Numbered from the stretch's first letter, positions 26,817-38,775 are shown. The stretch is 64,000 nucleotides of DNA from Duganella sp. CF458 (GCF_900113115.1 NZ_FOOF01000001.1:434001-498000); one strand, 5' to 3'. Program-made: numbers and translations. The notes: generated by a model from the letters alone, not told the origin.

Positions 26817-27521
26817 ATTGAGTTGGAGGCGGTAGCCGACGGCGGTTTCGGTGAGCAGGTATTGCGGCTGGGCGGGCTCGTCTTCCAGCTTGTGGCGCAG
26901 GTGGCCCATGTAGATGCGCAGGTAATGGCTGTTGTCCGATTGCGCGGGGCCCCACACGGCGCGCAGCAGTTGCGGCGCGGTCATTACGCGGCCGGCGTTG
27001 GCGACCAGCACGGATAACAGCCGGTATTCGGTGGGCGTCAGGTGCACGTGCTCGCCGCGCTTGCTGACGCGGCGGTTCGGCAGATCCACCACGACTTCAC
27101 CGAATTGCACTTGCCCGGCATTGTCGGCTTGTGGTTGCCGCTGGCGGCGCAGCGTGGCGCGCACGCGGGCCAGCAACTCTCCCGTGCCGAACGGCTTGCT
27201 CAGGTAATCGTCGGCGCCGGCATCCAGTGCCTTGATCTTGTCGGACTCGTTGACGCGCGCCGACAGCACGATCACCGGCACGTTCGACCATTTGCGCAGG
27301 TCGGCAATGAAGTCGATGCCGTCGCCATCGGGCAGCCCAAGGTCGAGGATCACCAGGTCCGGGCGACGCGTGCCGGCGTCGATCAGGCCGCGCTGCATGC
27401 TGGCCGCTTCGTGGACGTGCCAGCCCTCATCCTCCAGCGCGGCGCGTACGAAGCGCCTGATCTGCGGTTCGTCTTCCACCAGCAAGGCGGTGGGGACAAT
27501 CTCGGTCTGTTGCGTGTTCAT
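26808..27521 (-). CDS. kdpE: KdpE response regulator
   Basis: 237-aa OmpR-family regulator. The receiver domain has acidic pocket residues EDEP, phospho-acceptor Asp in LVILDLGLPDGDG (about 60) and the conserved Lys in DYLSKPFG; the C-terminal winged helix ends GYRLQLNL. Phosphorylated KdpE activates the kdp structural genes when potassium is scarce. Last gene of the kdp cluster; its ATG overlaps the kdpD stop by 4 nt. Candidate binding boxes lie at 34963-35002 and 35762-35813. Confidence 0.95.
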   Translation of the reverse strand: MNTQQTEIVPTALLVEDEPQIRRFVRAALEDEGWHVHEAASMQRGLIDAGTRRPDLVILDLGLPDGDGIDFIADLRKWSNVPVIVLSARVNESDKIKALDAGADDYLSKPFGTGELLARVRATLRRQRQPQADNAGQVQFGEVVVDLPNRRVSKRGEHVHLTPTEYRLLSVLVANAGRVMTAPQLLRAVWGPAQSDNSHYLRIYMGHLRHKLEDEPAQPQYLLTETAVGYRLQLNLL

Positions 27522-30232
27522 TCTTCCTCGATGTCAGGCAGCTGCGGCGGAGTGCCGACCGGCAGCGTGAAGACGAAGGCGGCTCCGCCGAGCGGGGATT
27601 TATCCGCCGCGATAGTGCCGCCGTGCGCTTCGACGATGGCGCGGCAAATCGCCAATCCCAGGCCAACGCCCGGTTTGGCCGACTCCTTTTCGCCGCGCGT
27701 GAACTTCTCGAATATCGCTTCTTCACGCCCGCGCGGCAAACCCGGGCCGTTATCGTACACCATGACCCGTACCAACTCGGCGCGCTGTACGGCGTAGATC
27801 ACAATCGACGATCCAGGCGGCGTGTACTTGGCGGCGTTCTCCAGCAGATTGCACAGCACGCGTTCGATCAGCATTGCGTCGAAGCGTAGCAGCGGCAGCT
27901 CCAGTGAAAGCTGGGTGCTGACCTTGTGGCCGCCCAGTTGCAGGCGACTGGCGCGCAAGGCACTGCCGACCACCTCTTCCAGCGGTTGCCATTGCAGGTT
28001 GAATTTCAGTTCCCCGCTTTCGATGCGCGCCATATCGAGCAGGTTGGCCACCAGGGCGCTCATGCGCAGCGCCTCCGCGTGCAGCGAGCTGGCCAGCTCC
28101 AGCTGAGGCTCCGCCAGGGGCGGGCGCGAGCCGGCCAGCGATTCGGACAATCCCACCAGTGAAGTCAGCGGCGTGCGCAGGTCGTGCGACAAGGCCGCCA
28201 GCAGGGAGTTGCGCAAACGTTCCGATTCCATATTGACCAGCGCTTGCTGCGCTACTTCCACATAATGCACGCGTTCCAGGGCAATGGCGGCCAGCGCGGC
28301 GAAGGTATCGAGATGCTGCCGCTGCTCGGGAATCAGTATCCAGCGGCGCTGCGCCGGCTCGATCGCCAGCACGCCGCGGGTGCGCATCGGCGCCACCAGC
28401 GGCATGTAGAACAGCGGGCTGGCCGGCAGCGTGTCGGTGCCGAGGCCAGCGCTTGCGGCATGGTCGAAAGCCCATTGCGCCACGCCCTGGTCCACGGCAC
28501 GATTCGCATCCGCCCCGGTGGGCGGATGCAGGCGCCCACCGGCATCTGGCAACAACAGGCTTGCCTTGGCATTGAACGTCGATTGCACGAAGCGCGCCGT
28601 GGTCTCGAATATTTGCTCCGTTTGCAGCGCGCCCGACAGCTCGCGCGCAAACTCATACAATGCACGGGCACGGCTTTCGCGATACGAAGCGACGCGCGCC
28701 TGGAAACGCAGGCCGGCGGTCAAGTGGCCGGTGATCAGGCCCACCGCCAGCATGACGGCAAAGGTAATGGTGTATTGCAAGTCCGTGATCGCGAAGCTGA
28801 AGCGGGGCGCGACAAAGAAGAAGTCGAAACAGGCCACGCTGACGCAGGTTGCCAACACGGATGGCCCGCGTCCGAAGCGCACAGCTACCAGCAGCACCAC
28901 CAGCAAAAACAACATGGCGATATTGGCCAGGTCGAAGTAAGGCAGCAACGGCGTCGCCAACAAGGCCATGCCGACACTGGCGGCGGCGGCAGCCGCATAA
29001 CCGGCCGCGCGCCGCTTGAAGCGCAGCGCGTCCTCTTCTGCATCGCCCGGTGCGGCGGTACTGGCCGCTGTCGTCGCCGGCGCTCCTGTGCGCTCACTCC
29101 CGGAGACCACGATCAGGTCGATGTCCGGCGCATATGCCGCCAGGCTGCGCATATGCGAGCGGCGCCATGGCCAGGTGCGGTGCGCCCGCCCCATGGCAAT
29201 CCTGGACAGGTTGTGGCTGCGCGCATAATCGGCGGCAGCGGCGGCAATATCGCCGCCGGAGAGCACGGCAGTGGTGGCCCCCAGGTCTTGCGCCAGCTTG
29301 AGCATTTTCAGCACCCGCTCCCGCTCACCGGCGGGCAGGCGTTGCAGGGTGGGTGTTTCGACATAGACGGCATGCCATTGCGTGCCCAACTGGCCTGCCA
29401 GGCGCGCGGCGCTGCGCACCACCTGCTCGCAGCCGTGCCGTGGACCAACCAGCGCCAGCACGGAGGCGCCGGTTTTCCAGATAGTGTCGATCGACTGTTC
29501 GACGCGGTAAGCGCGCACATCGTCTTCAATGCGGTCTGCGGTGCGGCGCAAGGCCAGCTCGCGCAGCGCGATCAGGTTCCCCTTGCGGAAGAAGTTCTTT
29601 GCGGCGCGTTCGGCTTGCGGCGCCTGATAGACCTTGCCGCCTTTCAGGCGTAACAGCAATTCGTCGGCCGGGATATCGACCAGCACCACCTCGTCGGCGG
29701 CGTCGAACACCGTATCCGGCACGGTTTCGTTGACCTGAATGCCGGTGATGCCGCCCACCACGTCGTTCAGGCTTTCCAGGTGCTGCACGTTGACGGTGCT
29801 GAAAACATCGATGCCGGCTTCCAGCAACTCCGCCACGTCCTGCCACCGCTTGGGGTGGCGCGAGCCCGGCGCGTTGGAGTGCGCCAGCTCGTCAATCAGG
29901 ACTAGCGGCGGGCGACACGCCAGCGCGCCATCGATGTCGAATTCGCCCAGGGTCTTGCCGCGATACGCGATTGCCCGCAGCGGCAAGACCTCCAGCCCTT
30001 CCAGCAGCGCCGCGGTTTCGCTGCGGCCGTGGGTCTCGATTACGCCGACCAGCACCTGCTGCCCTGCCGCCTGCAATTTGCGGGCGGCCGACAGCATGGC
30101 GTAGGTCTTGCCGACGCCGGCCGAAGCCCCGAAGTAGATGCGCAGCTTGCCGCGCGCCGCTTTGCGCTGCTGCTCCTGCATATGCGCCAGGAGCACATCC
30201 GGGTCCGGTCGGTCTTCGTCGAGAGGGATCAT
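27518..30232 (-). CDS. kdpD: KdpD sensor histidine kinase
   Basis: 904-aa potassium/turgor sensor. Order: N-terminal KdpD ATP-binding domain with GASAGVGKTYAML (about residue 36), a Usp-like domain (about 250-370), four closely spaced membrane helices (about 400-500), a GAF region, HisKA with LSHDLRTPLTSLVGL and the HATPase domain (ENAAKYTPPG, GPGLPRG, GVGLGLAICRAI). Length agrees with the family. It begins 2 nt after the kdpC stop and overlaps kdpE. Confidence 0.96.
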   Translation of the reverse strand: MIPLDEDRPDPDVLLAHMQEQQRKAARGKLRIYFGASAGVGKTYAMLSAARKLQAAGQQVLVGVIETHGRSETAALLEGLEVLPLRAIAYRGKTLGEFDIDGALACRPPLVLIDELAHSNAPGSRHPKRWQDVAELLEAGIDVFSTVNVQHLESLNDVVGGITGIQVNETVPDTVFDAADEVVLVDIPADELLLRLKGGKVYQAPQAERAAKNFFRKGNLIALRELALRRTADRIEDDVRAYRVEQSIDTIWKTGASVLALVGPRHGCEQVVRSAARLAGQLGTQWHAVYVETPTLQRLPAGERERVLKMLKLAQDLGATTAVLSGGDIAAAAADYARSHNLSRIAMGRAHRTWPWRRSHMRSLAAYAPDIDLIVVSGSERTGAPATTAASTAAPGDAEEDALRFKRRAAGYAAAAAASVGMALLATPLLPYFDLANIAMLFLLVVLLVAVRFGRGPSVLATCVSVACFDFFFVAPRFSFAITDLQYTITFAVMLAVGLITGHLTAGLRFQARVASYRESRARALYEFARELSGALQTEQIFETTARFVQSTFNAKASLLLPDAGGRLHPPTGADANRAVDQGVAQWAFDHAASAGLGTDTLPASPLFYMPLVAPMRTRGVLAIEPAQRRWILIPEQRQHLDTFAALAAIALERVHYVEVAQQALVNMESERLRNSLLAALSHDLRTPLTSLVGLSESLAGSRPPLAEPQLELASSLHAEALRMSALVANLLDMARIESGELKFNLQWQPLEEVVGSALRASRLQLGGHKVSTQLSLELPLLRFDAMLIERVLCNLLENAAKYTPPGSSIVIYAVQRAELVRVMVYDNGPGLPRGREEAIFEKFTRGEKESAKPGVGLGLAICRAIVEAHGGTIAADKSPLGGAAFVFTLPVGTPPQLPDIEEE

Positions 30233-30233
30233 G

Positions 30234-30818
30234 TCAGCGAGTATGCGGCGTTTTTCTGTCCAACGCCAGATTCAGCGCCAGGACGTTCACGCGCGGTTCG
30301 CCGAAAATGCCCAGGACCTTGCCCGATGCGTGCTCGGCGATCAGGGCCTGCACCTGCTGCGGCGCGATGCGGCGCTCAGCCGCCACCCGCCTGGCCTGAT
30401 ATTCGGCGGCCGACAGGCTGATTTCCGGATCGAGCCCGCTACCGGAAGCCGTGACCAGGTCGACCGGGATCGGCGCCGGGTTGCCGGGATCGGCAGCCTT
30501 GAGCGCCTCGACGCGGGCGCGCACGGCATCTGTGTAGGCCGGGTTGAGCGGGCCCTGGTTGGAGCCGCCGGAGCCATTGGCGTTGTACGGCATCGGTCCA
30601 GTGGCCGACGGGCGGCCCCAGAAATATCTCGGCGAAGTGAACTGCTGGCCGATCAGCGCGGAGCCAACCGGCTTGCCGTCCACTTCCAGGATCGAGCCGC
30701 CAGCCTGGCTGGGAAAGGCCAAGGAGCCGACCGCCGTGACGGCCAACGGATAAGCCATGCCGCAAGCGATGGTCAGGACGCCGAACAGTACCAGCGCGGG
30801 ACGAATAGTCGAAATCAT
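30234..30818 (-). CDS. kdpC: KdpC, potassium-transporting ATPase subunit C
   Basis: 194-aa single-helix subunit of the KdpFABC high-affinity potassium pump. The N-terminal membrane anchor (about 9-33) is followed by the periplasmic domain with [25 protein letters not shown] family residues and the C-terminal [13 protein letters not shown]. It stabilises the complex and aids nucleotide binding. Lies between kdpB and kdpD. Confidence 0.96.
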   Translation of the reverse strand: MISTIRPALVLFGVLTIACGMAYPLAVTAVGSLAFPSQAGGSILEVDGKPVGSALIGQQFTSPRYFWGRPSATGPMPYNANGSGGSNQGPLNPAYTDAVRARVEALKAADPGNPAPIPVDLVTASGSGLDPEISLSAAEYQARRVAAERRIAPQQVQALIAEHASGKVLGIFGEPRVNVLALNLALDRKTPHTR

Positions 30819-30831
30819 CTTGTTCTCCAGC

Positions 30832-32928
30832 TTATACGAGGTTGAACGCTGCCAGCAGCATGTCGATCAATTTGATGCCGATGAACGGCAGCACCAGTCC
30901 GCCCACTCCGTACAGCAGCAGATTGCGGCGCAGCAGCGCAGTGGCGCCGATGGCGCGATAGGGCACGCCTTTCAGGGCCAGGGGGATCAGGAACACGATG
31001 ATCAGGGCGTTGAAGATCACGGCGGACATGATGGCGGAGTTGGGGCTGGCCAGGTGCATGATGTCCAGGGTCTTCAATTGCGGGTAGGTGCCGACGAAGG
31101 CGGCCGGAATGATCGCAAAGTACTTGGCGATATCGTTCGAAATCGAGAAAGTGGTCAGCGAGCCGCGCGTCATCAGCATCTGCTTGCCGATCTCCACGAT
31201 CTCCAGCAGCTTGGTCGGATTCGAATCCAGGTCCACCATATTGCCCGCTTCTTTCGCAGCCTGGGTGCCGGAGCTCATGGCCACCGCCACGTCGGCCTGG
31301 GCCAGCGCGGGAGCGTCGTTGGTGCCGTCGCCGGTCATGGCCACCAGGCGGCCGTCGGATTGGTAGCTGCGGATAAGTTTCAACTTATCCTCAGGCGTCG
31401 CCTCGGCCAGGAAATCATCCACACCCGCTTCAGCCGCTATCGCAGCGGCGGTCAGCTTGTTGTCGCCGGTGATCATCACGGTCTTGATGCCCATGCGCCG
31501 CAGCTCCGCGAAGCGCTCCTTGATGCCGCCCTTGACGATATCCTTCAGCTCCACCACGCCCACGACGCGGCCGTTGTCGGCCACCACCAGCGGCGTGCTG
31601 CCCCGGCGCGAAACGTCTTCCACGGTGTGCGCCACTTCGTCAGGCCACTGCTGGCCAGCCGCTTCCACGTACTTGCGCACGGCGTCGGCCGAACCCTTGC
31701 GCACTTCACGGCCATCCATGTCCACGCCGCTCATGCGGGTGTTGGCTGAAAACGGGATGAAAGCGGCGTGCAACGGCGACATTTCGCGCCCGCGGATATT
31801 GAACTTCTGCTTGGCCAGCACCACGATGCTGCGGCCTTCCGGCGTTTCGTCCGCCAGCGAAGCCAGTTGCGCCACGTCGGCCAGTTCGCGCTCGGTCACT
31901 CCCGGCGCGGCGAAGAAGGCCGAAGCCTGCCGGTTGCCGAGGGTGATGGTACCGGTCTTGTCCAGCAACAGGACGTCGACGTCGCCCGCGGCTTCCACCG
32001 CGCGGCCGGAAGTAGCGATGACGTTGGCCTGCATCATGCGGCTCATGCCCGCCACGCCGATGGCCGACAGCAGGCCGCCGATGGTGGTCGGAATCAGGCA
32101 CACCAGCAATGCGATCAGCACGGTGATGGTGATCGGTGAACCTGACTGCGCGGCTGCCACCGAGAACAGCGAGAACGGCAGCAAGGTCGCGGTCACGATC
32201 AGGAACACGATGGTCAGCGCCACCAGCAAGATGGTCAGCGCGATTTCGTTGGGGGTTTTCTTGCGCTTGGCGCCTTCCACCATGGCGATCATGCGGTCGA
32301 GGAAAGTCTCGCCCGGGTTGGCGGTGACCTGGACCACCAGCCAGTCGGAAAGCACGCGGGTGCCGCCGGTAACCGAGGAAAAGTCGCCGCCCGATTCGCG
32401 GATGACCGGCGCGGATTCGCCGGTAATGGCGCTTTCGTCCACCGAAGCCACGCCTTCAATTACAGTGCCGTCGATCGGGATCACGTCGCCGGCTTCCACC
32501 AGCACGTAGTTATTCTTGCGCAGGTCGGTGGCGGGGCATGGCAGCCATGGCGTGCCGTGCTTTGGTACTGCCAGGCGCTTCGACGTCACGCTCTGTTTCA
32601 AGCTGCGCAGCGAAGCCGCCTGCGCCTTGCTGCGGCCTTCGGCCAGGGCTTCGGCAAAGTTTGCGAACAGCACGGTGAACCACAGCCAGATCGTGGTGGC
32701 AAGGATGAAGCCAGAACCGGCTTCTCCCACGCCGTTCAGCGACTGGAGGTAAAGCAGCGTGGTGGTGATGCTGCCGATATAGACGACGAACATGACGGGG
32801 CTGCGCAGTTGGACCGCAGGGCTCAGCTTGCGGAACGCGTCGGCAATGGCCGGCACGACAAGCTGCGAGTCGAGCAGCTTGAGGCGCTTGCCTGGTTGGG
32901 CGACTGGAATCGCCTGGGATTGCGACAT
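30832..32928 (-). CDS. kdpB: KdpB, P-type ATPase catalytic subunit
   Basis: 698-aa P-type ATPase. The phosphorylation motif [10 protein letters not shown], the actuator-domain TGES ([13 protein letters not shown]), the nucleotide-binding core and the hinge [15 protein letters not shown] are all present, as are about seven membrane helices. Energises potassium uptake through KdpA. Starts 12 nt after kdpA. Confidence 0.98.
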   Translation of the reverse strand: MSQSQAIPVAQPGKRLKLLDSQLVVPAIADAFRKLSPAVQLRSPVMFVVYIGSITTTLLYLQSLNGVGEAGSGFILATTIWLWFTVLFANFAEALAEGRSKAQAASLRSLKQSVTSKRLAVPKHGTPWLPCPATDLRKNNYVLVEAGDVIPIDGTVIEGVASVDESAITGESAPVIRESGGDFSSVTGGTRVLSDWLVVQVTANPGETFLDRMIAMVEGAKRKKTPNEIALTILLVALTIVFLIVTATLLPFSLFSVAAAQSGSPITITVLIALLVCLIPTTIGGLLSAIGVAGMSRMMQANVIATSGRAVEAAGDVDVLLLDKTGTITLGNRQASAFFAAPGVTERELADVAQLASLADETPEGRSIVVLAKQKFNIRGREMSPLHAAFIPFSANTRMSGVDMDGREVRKGSADAVRKYVEAAGQQWPDEVAHTVEDVSRRGSTPLVVADNGRVVGVVELKDIVKGGIKERFAELRRMGIKTVMITGDNKLTAAAIAAEAGVDDFLAEATPEDKLKLIRSYQSDGRLVAMTGDGTNDAPALAQADVAVAMSSGTQAAKEAGNMVDLDSNPTKLLEIVEIGKQMLMTRGSLTTFSISNDIAKYFAIIPAAFVGTYPQLKTLDIMHLASPNSAIMSAVIFNALIIVFLIPLALKGVPYRAIGATALLRRNLLLYGVGGLVLPFIGIKLIDMLLAAFNLV

Positions 32929-32940
32929 GATGTGCTCTCC

Positions 32941-34722
32941 TTACTTATACAGTTGCAGGTGTTCGATCACCGGGCCAAGCGCCAGCGAAGGAACGTAATT
33001 CAACACGCCTACCAGCAGCACGACAGCTACCAGCAGGAACACGAACATCGGACCATGGGTCGGCATGGTTCCGGAGTTCGCTTGCAGGCGCGGCTTCGAT
33101 GCCAGCGAACCGGCAATCGCCAGCACCGGCACGATCATGGCGAAGCGGCCGAACCACATGGCGACGGCCAGCATGGTGTTGTAGAACGGCGTGTTGGCGG
33201 AGAGACCGGCGAAGGCGCTGCCGTTGTTGTTAGCGGCCGAACTGAAGGCGTACAGTATCTCCGAGAAGCCATGCGCGCCTGGATTGGCAACGCCCACCCT
33301 GCCGACGTCCAGCATGACGGCGATGGCAGTACCCGCCAGCACCAGGGTCGGCGTGACCAGGATCGCGATCGAGGTCATTTTCATCTCGTACGACTGGATT
33401 TTCTTGCCCAGATATTCCGGCGTGCGGCCGATCATCAAGCCGGCGATGAACACCGCCATGATGGCAAAGACCAGCATGCCGTACAGGCCCGAGCCCACGC
33501 CGCCGAACACCACTTCGCCCAGCTGCATCAGCAGCATCGGTCCTGCCCCGCCCAGCGGCGTGAAGGAATCATGCATGCCGTTCACTGCGCCGCAGGACGC
33601 TGCCGTGGTCACGGTTGCGAACAGGCCGGTGGCTGCGATACCGAAGCGCGTTTCCTTGCCCTCCATATTGCCGCCCGCTTGCAGCGCAGTGGCCGACTGG
33701 TCGACACCAATCGCCTGCAGTGCCGGTTGCGCAGACTGCTCCGCAGCCGTGATGCCGACGGCGGCGACCACGAACATGATGGTCATTGCACCCAGCACGG
33801 CCCAGCCCTGGCGGCGGTCGCCCACCATGCGGCCAAAGGCGAAGCACAACGCGGCGGGGATCAGGAAGATCGCCAGCATCTCGCCGAAATTCGACATTGC
33901 GGTCGGGTTTTCATACGGATGCGCGGAGTTCGCATTGAAGTAGCCACCGCCATTTGTGCCCAGCATCTTGATCGCTTCCTGCGAAGCGACCGGCCCCATC
34001 GCGATCAACTGCGTGGTCGCGGTCTGGATTTGCGCAGGCGCCTCGGGCGTGGCGCCGGGCACTGTGTACGTCACCGGTTCCATCAGGGCCACTTCCTTAT
34101 AGGCTGAGAAATTCTGGATCGCGCCCTGGCCAACCAGGAACACTGCAAACACAAAGGACAGTGGAAGCAGCACATACAGCATGATGCGGGTCAGGTCGAC
34201 CCAGAAATTGCCGATCGATTTGGCGGATCGGGCAGCAAAACCCCGGATCAGCGCAAATGCCACGGCAATGCCGGTGGCAGCCGAGAAGAAGTTCTGGCCC
34301 GTCAGCGCCAGCATCTGGCTCATATAGCTCATGGTCTGCTCGCCGGCATACCCTTGCCAGTTGGTGTTGGCCACAAAACTGACGGCGGTATTGAACGAGG
34401 AATCGGGGCTGACGCCCGGCAGGCCTTGGGGGTTGAGCGGCAACCACGCTTGCATGCGCTGCACGGCATAGACAAACAGGGTGCCAACGAGGTTGAAGAC
34501 CAGTAGCGAGATGGCATAGGCTTTCCAGCCCATGCCGCGCTGCGTTTCGTCGGCCGTTATCCCGGCGGCGCGGTATAGCAGCCGTTCGGCCGCTGCCAGC
34601 CAGCCCAGGCCCGGGATTTGGCGGCCATCGGCAACGCGTGCCAGCAAACCGCCCAGCGGCCACGCTGCGGCGACCAGCACCAGCAGGAAAACCGCCAGCA
34701 ACAGGAAAGATTGGGGGCTCAT
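32941..34722 (-). CDS. kdpA: KdpA, potassium-translocating subunit
   Basis: 593-aa polytopic subunit related to SKT potassium channels, with four filter-like segments such as [14 protein letters not shown] (about 115), [16 protein letters not shown] (about 230) and [10 protein letters not shown] (about 465). It forms the potassium entry channel of the Kdp pump. 12 nt before kdpB; begins 1 nt after the kdpF stop. Confidence 0.98.
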   Translation of the reverse strand: MSPQSFLLLAVFLLVLVAAAWPLGGLLARVADGRQIPGLGWLAAAERLLYRAAGITADETQRGMGWKAYAISLLVFNLVGTLFVYAVQRMQAWLPLNPQGLPGVSPDSSFNTAVSFVANTNWQGYAGEQTMSYMSQMLALTGQNFFSAATGIAVAFALIRGFAARSAKSIGNFWVDLTRIMLYVLLPLSFVFAVFLVGQGAIQNFSAYKEVALMEPVTYTVPGATPEAPAQIQTATTQLIAMGPVASQEAIKMLGTNGGGYFNANSAHPYENPTAMSNFGEMLAIFLIPAALCFAFGRMVGDRRQGWAVLGAMTIMFVVAAVGITAAEQSAQPALQAIGVDQSATALQAGGNMEGKETRFGIAATGLFATVTTAASCGAVNGMHDSFTPLGGAGPMLLMQLGEVVFGGVGSGLYGMLVFAIMAVFIAGLMIGRTPEYLGKKIQSYEMKMTSIAILVTPTLVLAGTAIAVMLDVGRVGVANPGAHGFSEILYAFSSAANNNGSAFAGLSANTPFYNTMLAVAMWFGRFAMIVPVLAIAGSLASKPRLQANSGTMPTHGPMFVFLLVAVVLLVGVLNYVPSLALGPVIEHLQLYK

Positions 34723-34723
34723 G

Positions 34724-34813
34724 TTACAGCTCCTCCGCTTTCAGCAGGGCCGCCAGCAGGTAGACCAGCAAACCGGCCGTGGCTATGGAGCCGATGAAAT
34801 AAAAGATGTTCAT
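34724..34813 (-). CDS. kdpF: KdpF, 29-aa stabilising subunit
   Basis: Encodes [20 protein letters not shown] plus a short AALLKAEEL tail: a single membrane helix with the characteristic KdpF end (LLKAEEL). KdpF stabilises the KdpABC complex. Its ATG overlaps the stop of an even smaller upstream gene, and kdpA starts right after it, preceded by GGAGG inside kdpF. Confidence 0.9.
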   Translation of the reverse strand: MNIFYFIGSIATAGLLVYLLAALLKAEEL

Positions 34814-34902
34814 TGCTGGTCTCCCAGCTTGTCGCAACCGGCCGCCATGGCGACGACCAGCACGAAAAAGGCGACGATTGCGCCGATAAAGACGATGTCC
34901 AT
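34810..34902 (-). CDS. 30-aa single-helix peptide leading the kdp operon
   Basis: Short reading frame beginning MDIVFIGAIVAFFVLVVAMA and ending [10 protein letters not shown]: one hydrophobic helix and a polar tail with a single Cys. A GGGGAA ribosome-binding site lies before the ATG, and its TGA overlaps the kdpF ATG (ATGA), which supports real translation. Small uncharacterised peptides of the type M-D-hydrophobic helix-C-(D/E)-(K/R)-L occur before kdpF in other proteobacteria from memory; function unknown. A second accessory peptide of the pump is a reasonable guess. Confidence 0.72.
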   Translation of the reverse strand: MDIVFIGAIVAFFVLVVAMAAGCDKLGDQQ

Positions 34903-34962
34903 TACGTTCCCCGAAAGGTCTTGTTTGTCTGTAAACCAGCTTATCGAGCCACGTCTAAAATC

Positions 34963-35002
34963 GGTGTAAAGACTCGGCAAGCCGGTGTAAACAAGTTGTA
35001 AA
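34963..35002 (-). promoter_or_regulatory. Candidate KdpE-binding boxes upstream of the kdp operon
   Basis: On the minus strand three TTTACA cores, two of them in the longer form TTTACACCG, start 11 and 21 nt apart, i.e. about one and two DNA turns. The core TTTACACC also occurs in the known E. coli KdpE site. They lie 60-100 nt before the first start codon of the operon. Confidence 0.6.
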
Positions 35003-35004
35003 AA

Positions 35005-35715
35005 TCAGAAGGTCCGGCTGACGGTGAGCTGCAGGGCGTTCTTGCCCAGGAATTTGCCGTTGGCCGGCGACGCATAGGCCGTCTTGCCGGCATTGGTGCC
35101 GAGGGCAGCCAGTTGCACGCTGGCGAAACCCATGTCCCTGGTCACACCCAGCTTCCAGTCGCTGTAATCGGAAGCGGCGTTATGCTTCACGCGCTGGTGT
35201 CCGGCATGCAGGTTGACGGTATAACCGGCACCCGCGTCAATGTTGGCGCTCAGGTCCAGGTAGCCCGAGTCTTTGCTGTCGACGAAGCCGAACAGGCTTG
35301 TCAGCGAATGCGAATACTTCAAAATGGCCGGGCCGTAGCCAAGCTGGGCGTAGATTTCCGTGGTGTCGGGATTGTCGATGCCCGGGATACGGCCTTTGTA
35401 AACATAGGTCAGTACGCCGGCGTCGTAGCTGATGTCTTGCGTCAGTTGGCCGCGCCTGCCGCCGTAGATGTCCAGTTCCACGCGGCCGGAGCCGCCCGCA
35501 TCGCGCGTCCAGTTGATGGTTGATGCCCAGGCGCCGACGTATAAACCAGTAGCAGCGCTGGCAAGATCGGCGCCGCCTTGCACGGCAGGCTGCAGGCGCG
35601 ACTGCGAGATGCCGCGATAGCGGTAATCGCTGGTCAGCGAAGCGTTGAAGCTCAGGTCATCGGCAAAGGCAGGCGCCGCCAGCATCGCCGCGGCCAGGAA
35701 AATCGCATTTTTCAT
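35005..35715 (-). CDS. TorF-family (TIGR02001) putative outer-membrane porin
   Basis: 236-aa beta-barrel protein with signal peptide (cleavage after AAPAFA, about residue 18) and the family start LSFNASLTSDYRYRGISQS. The strand-rich body alternates aromatic and polar residues and ends in Phe (LTVSRTF), as outer-membrane proteins do. ATG at 35715 is used since a longer frame to 35802 has no signal sequence. Directly upstream of the kdp genes, with similar boxes in its promoter region; a role in low-potassium uptake across the outer membrane is an inference. Confidence 0.88.
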   Translation of the reverse strand: MKNAIFLAAAMLAAPAFADDLSFNASLTSDYRYRGISQSRLQPAVQGGADLASAATGLYVGAWASTINWTRDAGGSGRVELDIYGGRRGQLTQDISYDAGVLTYVYKGRIPGIDNPDTTEIYAQLGYGPAILKYSHSLTSLFGFVDSKDSGYLDLSANIDAGAGYTVNLHAGHQRVKHNAASDYSDWKLGVTRDMGFASVQLAALGTNAGKTAYASPANGKFLGKNALQLTVSRTF

Positions 35716-35722
35716 ACATCCA

Positions 35723-35750
35723 CTTTCGTCAAAAAAGAAGGTGACGAAAG
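35723..35750. repeat. Inverted repeat in the porin leader
   Basis: Perfect arms CTTTCGTC and GACGAAAG with a 12-nt A-rich spacer, ending 8 nt before the porin start. Could be a leader hairpin controlling porin translation or an operator. Confidence 0.5.
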
Positions 35751-35761
35751 CGTAGCGACCA

Positions 35762-35813
35762 GTGCGTAAAAACGGTCTAAATAGAAGGCGGCAGCACATC
35801 AACGCCGCGTAAA
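35762..35813 (-). promoter_or_regulatory. Candidate KdpE-like boxes upstream of the porin gene
   Basis: Minus-strand sequences TTTACGCGG (35805-35813), TTTAGACCG (35773-35781) and TTTACGCAC (35762-35770) resemble the TTTACACCG boxes of the kdp promoter. Their starts are 32 and 11 nt apart, close to three and one helical turns. The whole promoter space between the upstream gene and the porin is only 102 nt. Confidence 0.45.
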
Positions 35814-35817
35814 CATC

Positions 35818-36633
35818 TCACAGGCGCATAAATTTGCGCAGCACAGCCTGCACCTGGTGCTCGGCCAGCGGCTTATTCAGCAAGCCTGCAGCGCCGGCGG
35901 CGCGGCCGCGGGTGAGGTCGTAGTCGTGGGCGGACTGCACCAGGAAGACTACTTCGGGATGCGTCTCTTCGCCGCGCAGTTGGGCGCACAGCAGGTAGTG
36001 GTCGAGGATGGGCGAGGCAAAGTCGATCAACACCACGGCGACCGGCCGCTGGCGGCAGATCGCCAGCGCAGCCACGCCGTCCACCGCCCACAATACCGCG
36101 GTGCCGAACTGTTTCAGCGATTGTCCCAGCTGCTCGCTGAAATGGGCATTGGCGTCCACGCACAGCACGGCCCCTTCCCGCCGCGGCTTGCGCATCTTTT
36201 CATAGACATCCGGGTCGGTCAGGTCCAGGTCGAGCCGCTCGCGGCGCCGGCGCTCGGGTACCAGCGAACCTTCGGACGCCGACAGGCCGGCTAGCACTGC
36301 GGCACGGCGCTCGACCAGGCGCGCCAGCCCGGCATACATGGCGCTCCACTGCACCGGCAGCGGCAAGTTCGGGTAAGGCAGGAGCACACCGGTCGCACCC
36401 AGCACCAGCGCCGGCCGGATGTCGCCTGCCGCCAACGATGCGATGACGGCCAGGGCTTTCAATTCGGTGCCGTTGGCCAGGTAAATATCGGGGTCCTGCA
36501 GGCTGTCTTCGGACAATGAAAGATACGACGGGCCGTCGGCTGGCGCCCGGGCCAGGCCATGCGCGAGCGCCAGCCCGGCCTCCGGCGGGAAGCCAACCAG
36601 CCTGACTGCGAACGGGCGCCGATCTGTGGTCAT
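35818..36633 (-). CDS. Receiver-domain protein with uncharacterised N-terminal half
   Basis: 271-aa cytoplasmic protein. Residues about 150-270 form a response-regulator receiver: VLCVDANAHF (one acidic residue in place of two), Asp in VVLIDFASP, and Lys in GLLNKPLAEHQ. The acidic pocket is reduced, so phosphorylation is uncertain. Residues 1-140 are of unknown fold, and no DNA-binding domain follows. Divergent from parE across 127 nt. Confidence 0.75.
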   Translation of the reverse strand: MTTDRRPFAVRLVGFPPEAGLALAHGLARAPADGPSYLSLSEDSLQDPDIYLANGTELKALAVIASLAAGDIRPALVLGATGVLLPYPNLPLPVQWSAMYAGLARLVERRAAVLAGLSASEGSLVPERRRRERLDLDLTDPDVYEKMRKPRREGAVLCVDANAHFSEQLGQSLKQFGTAVLWAVDGVAALAICRQRPVAVVLIDFASPILDHYLLCAQLRGEETHPEVVFLVQSAHDYDLTRGRAAGAAGLLNKPLAEHQVQAVLRKFMRL

Positions 36634-36720
36634 AAACCCATTTTACCGCTGTGATTCCCTTGCGCCACCGGCCGTTGCGGATAGAATGCGCAAGCATGCG
36701 ACCCGTCAAAGCGGAAAATA

Positions 36721-36736
36721 CTGTATATAATCACAG
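36721..36736 (+). promoter_or_regulatory. LexA-like (SOS) box upstream of parE
   Basis: CTGTATATAATCACAG fits CTG-N10-CAG and matches 13 of 16 positions of the E. coli-type LexA consensus CTGTATATATATACAG. It includes a TATAAT hexamer (36726-36731) and ends 24 nt before the parE ATG, so LexA binding would block the presumed promoter. Confidence 0.55.
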
Positions 36737-36760
36737 CACTTTGCATTACCAATAACACGT

Positions 36761-38761
<2,001 letters not shown>

Positions 38762-38775
38762 TACAAGTATCGAAC

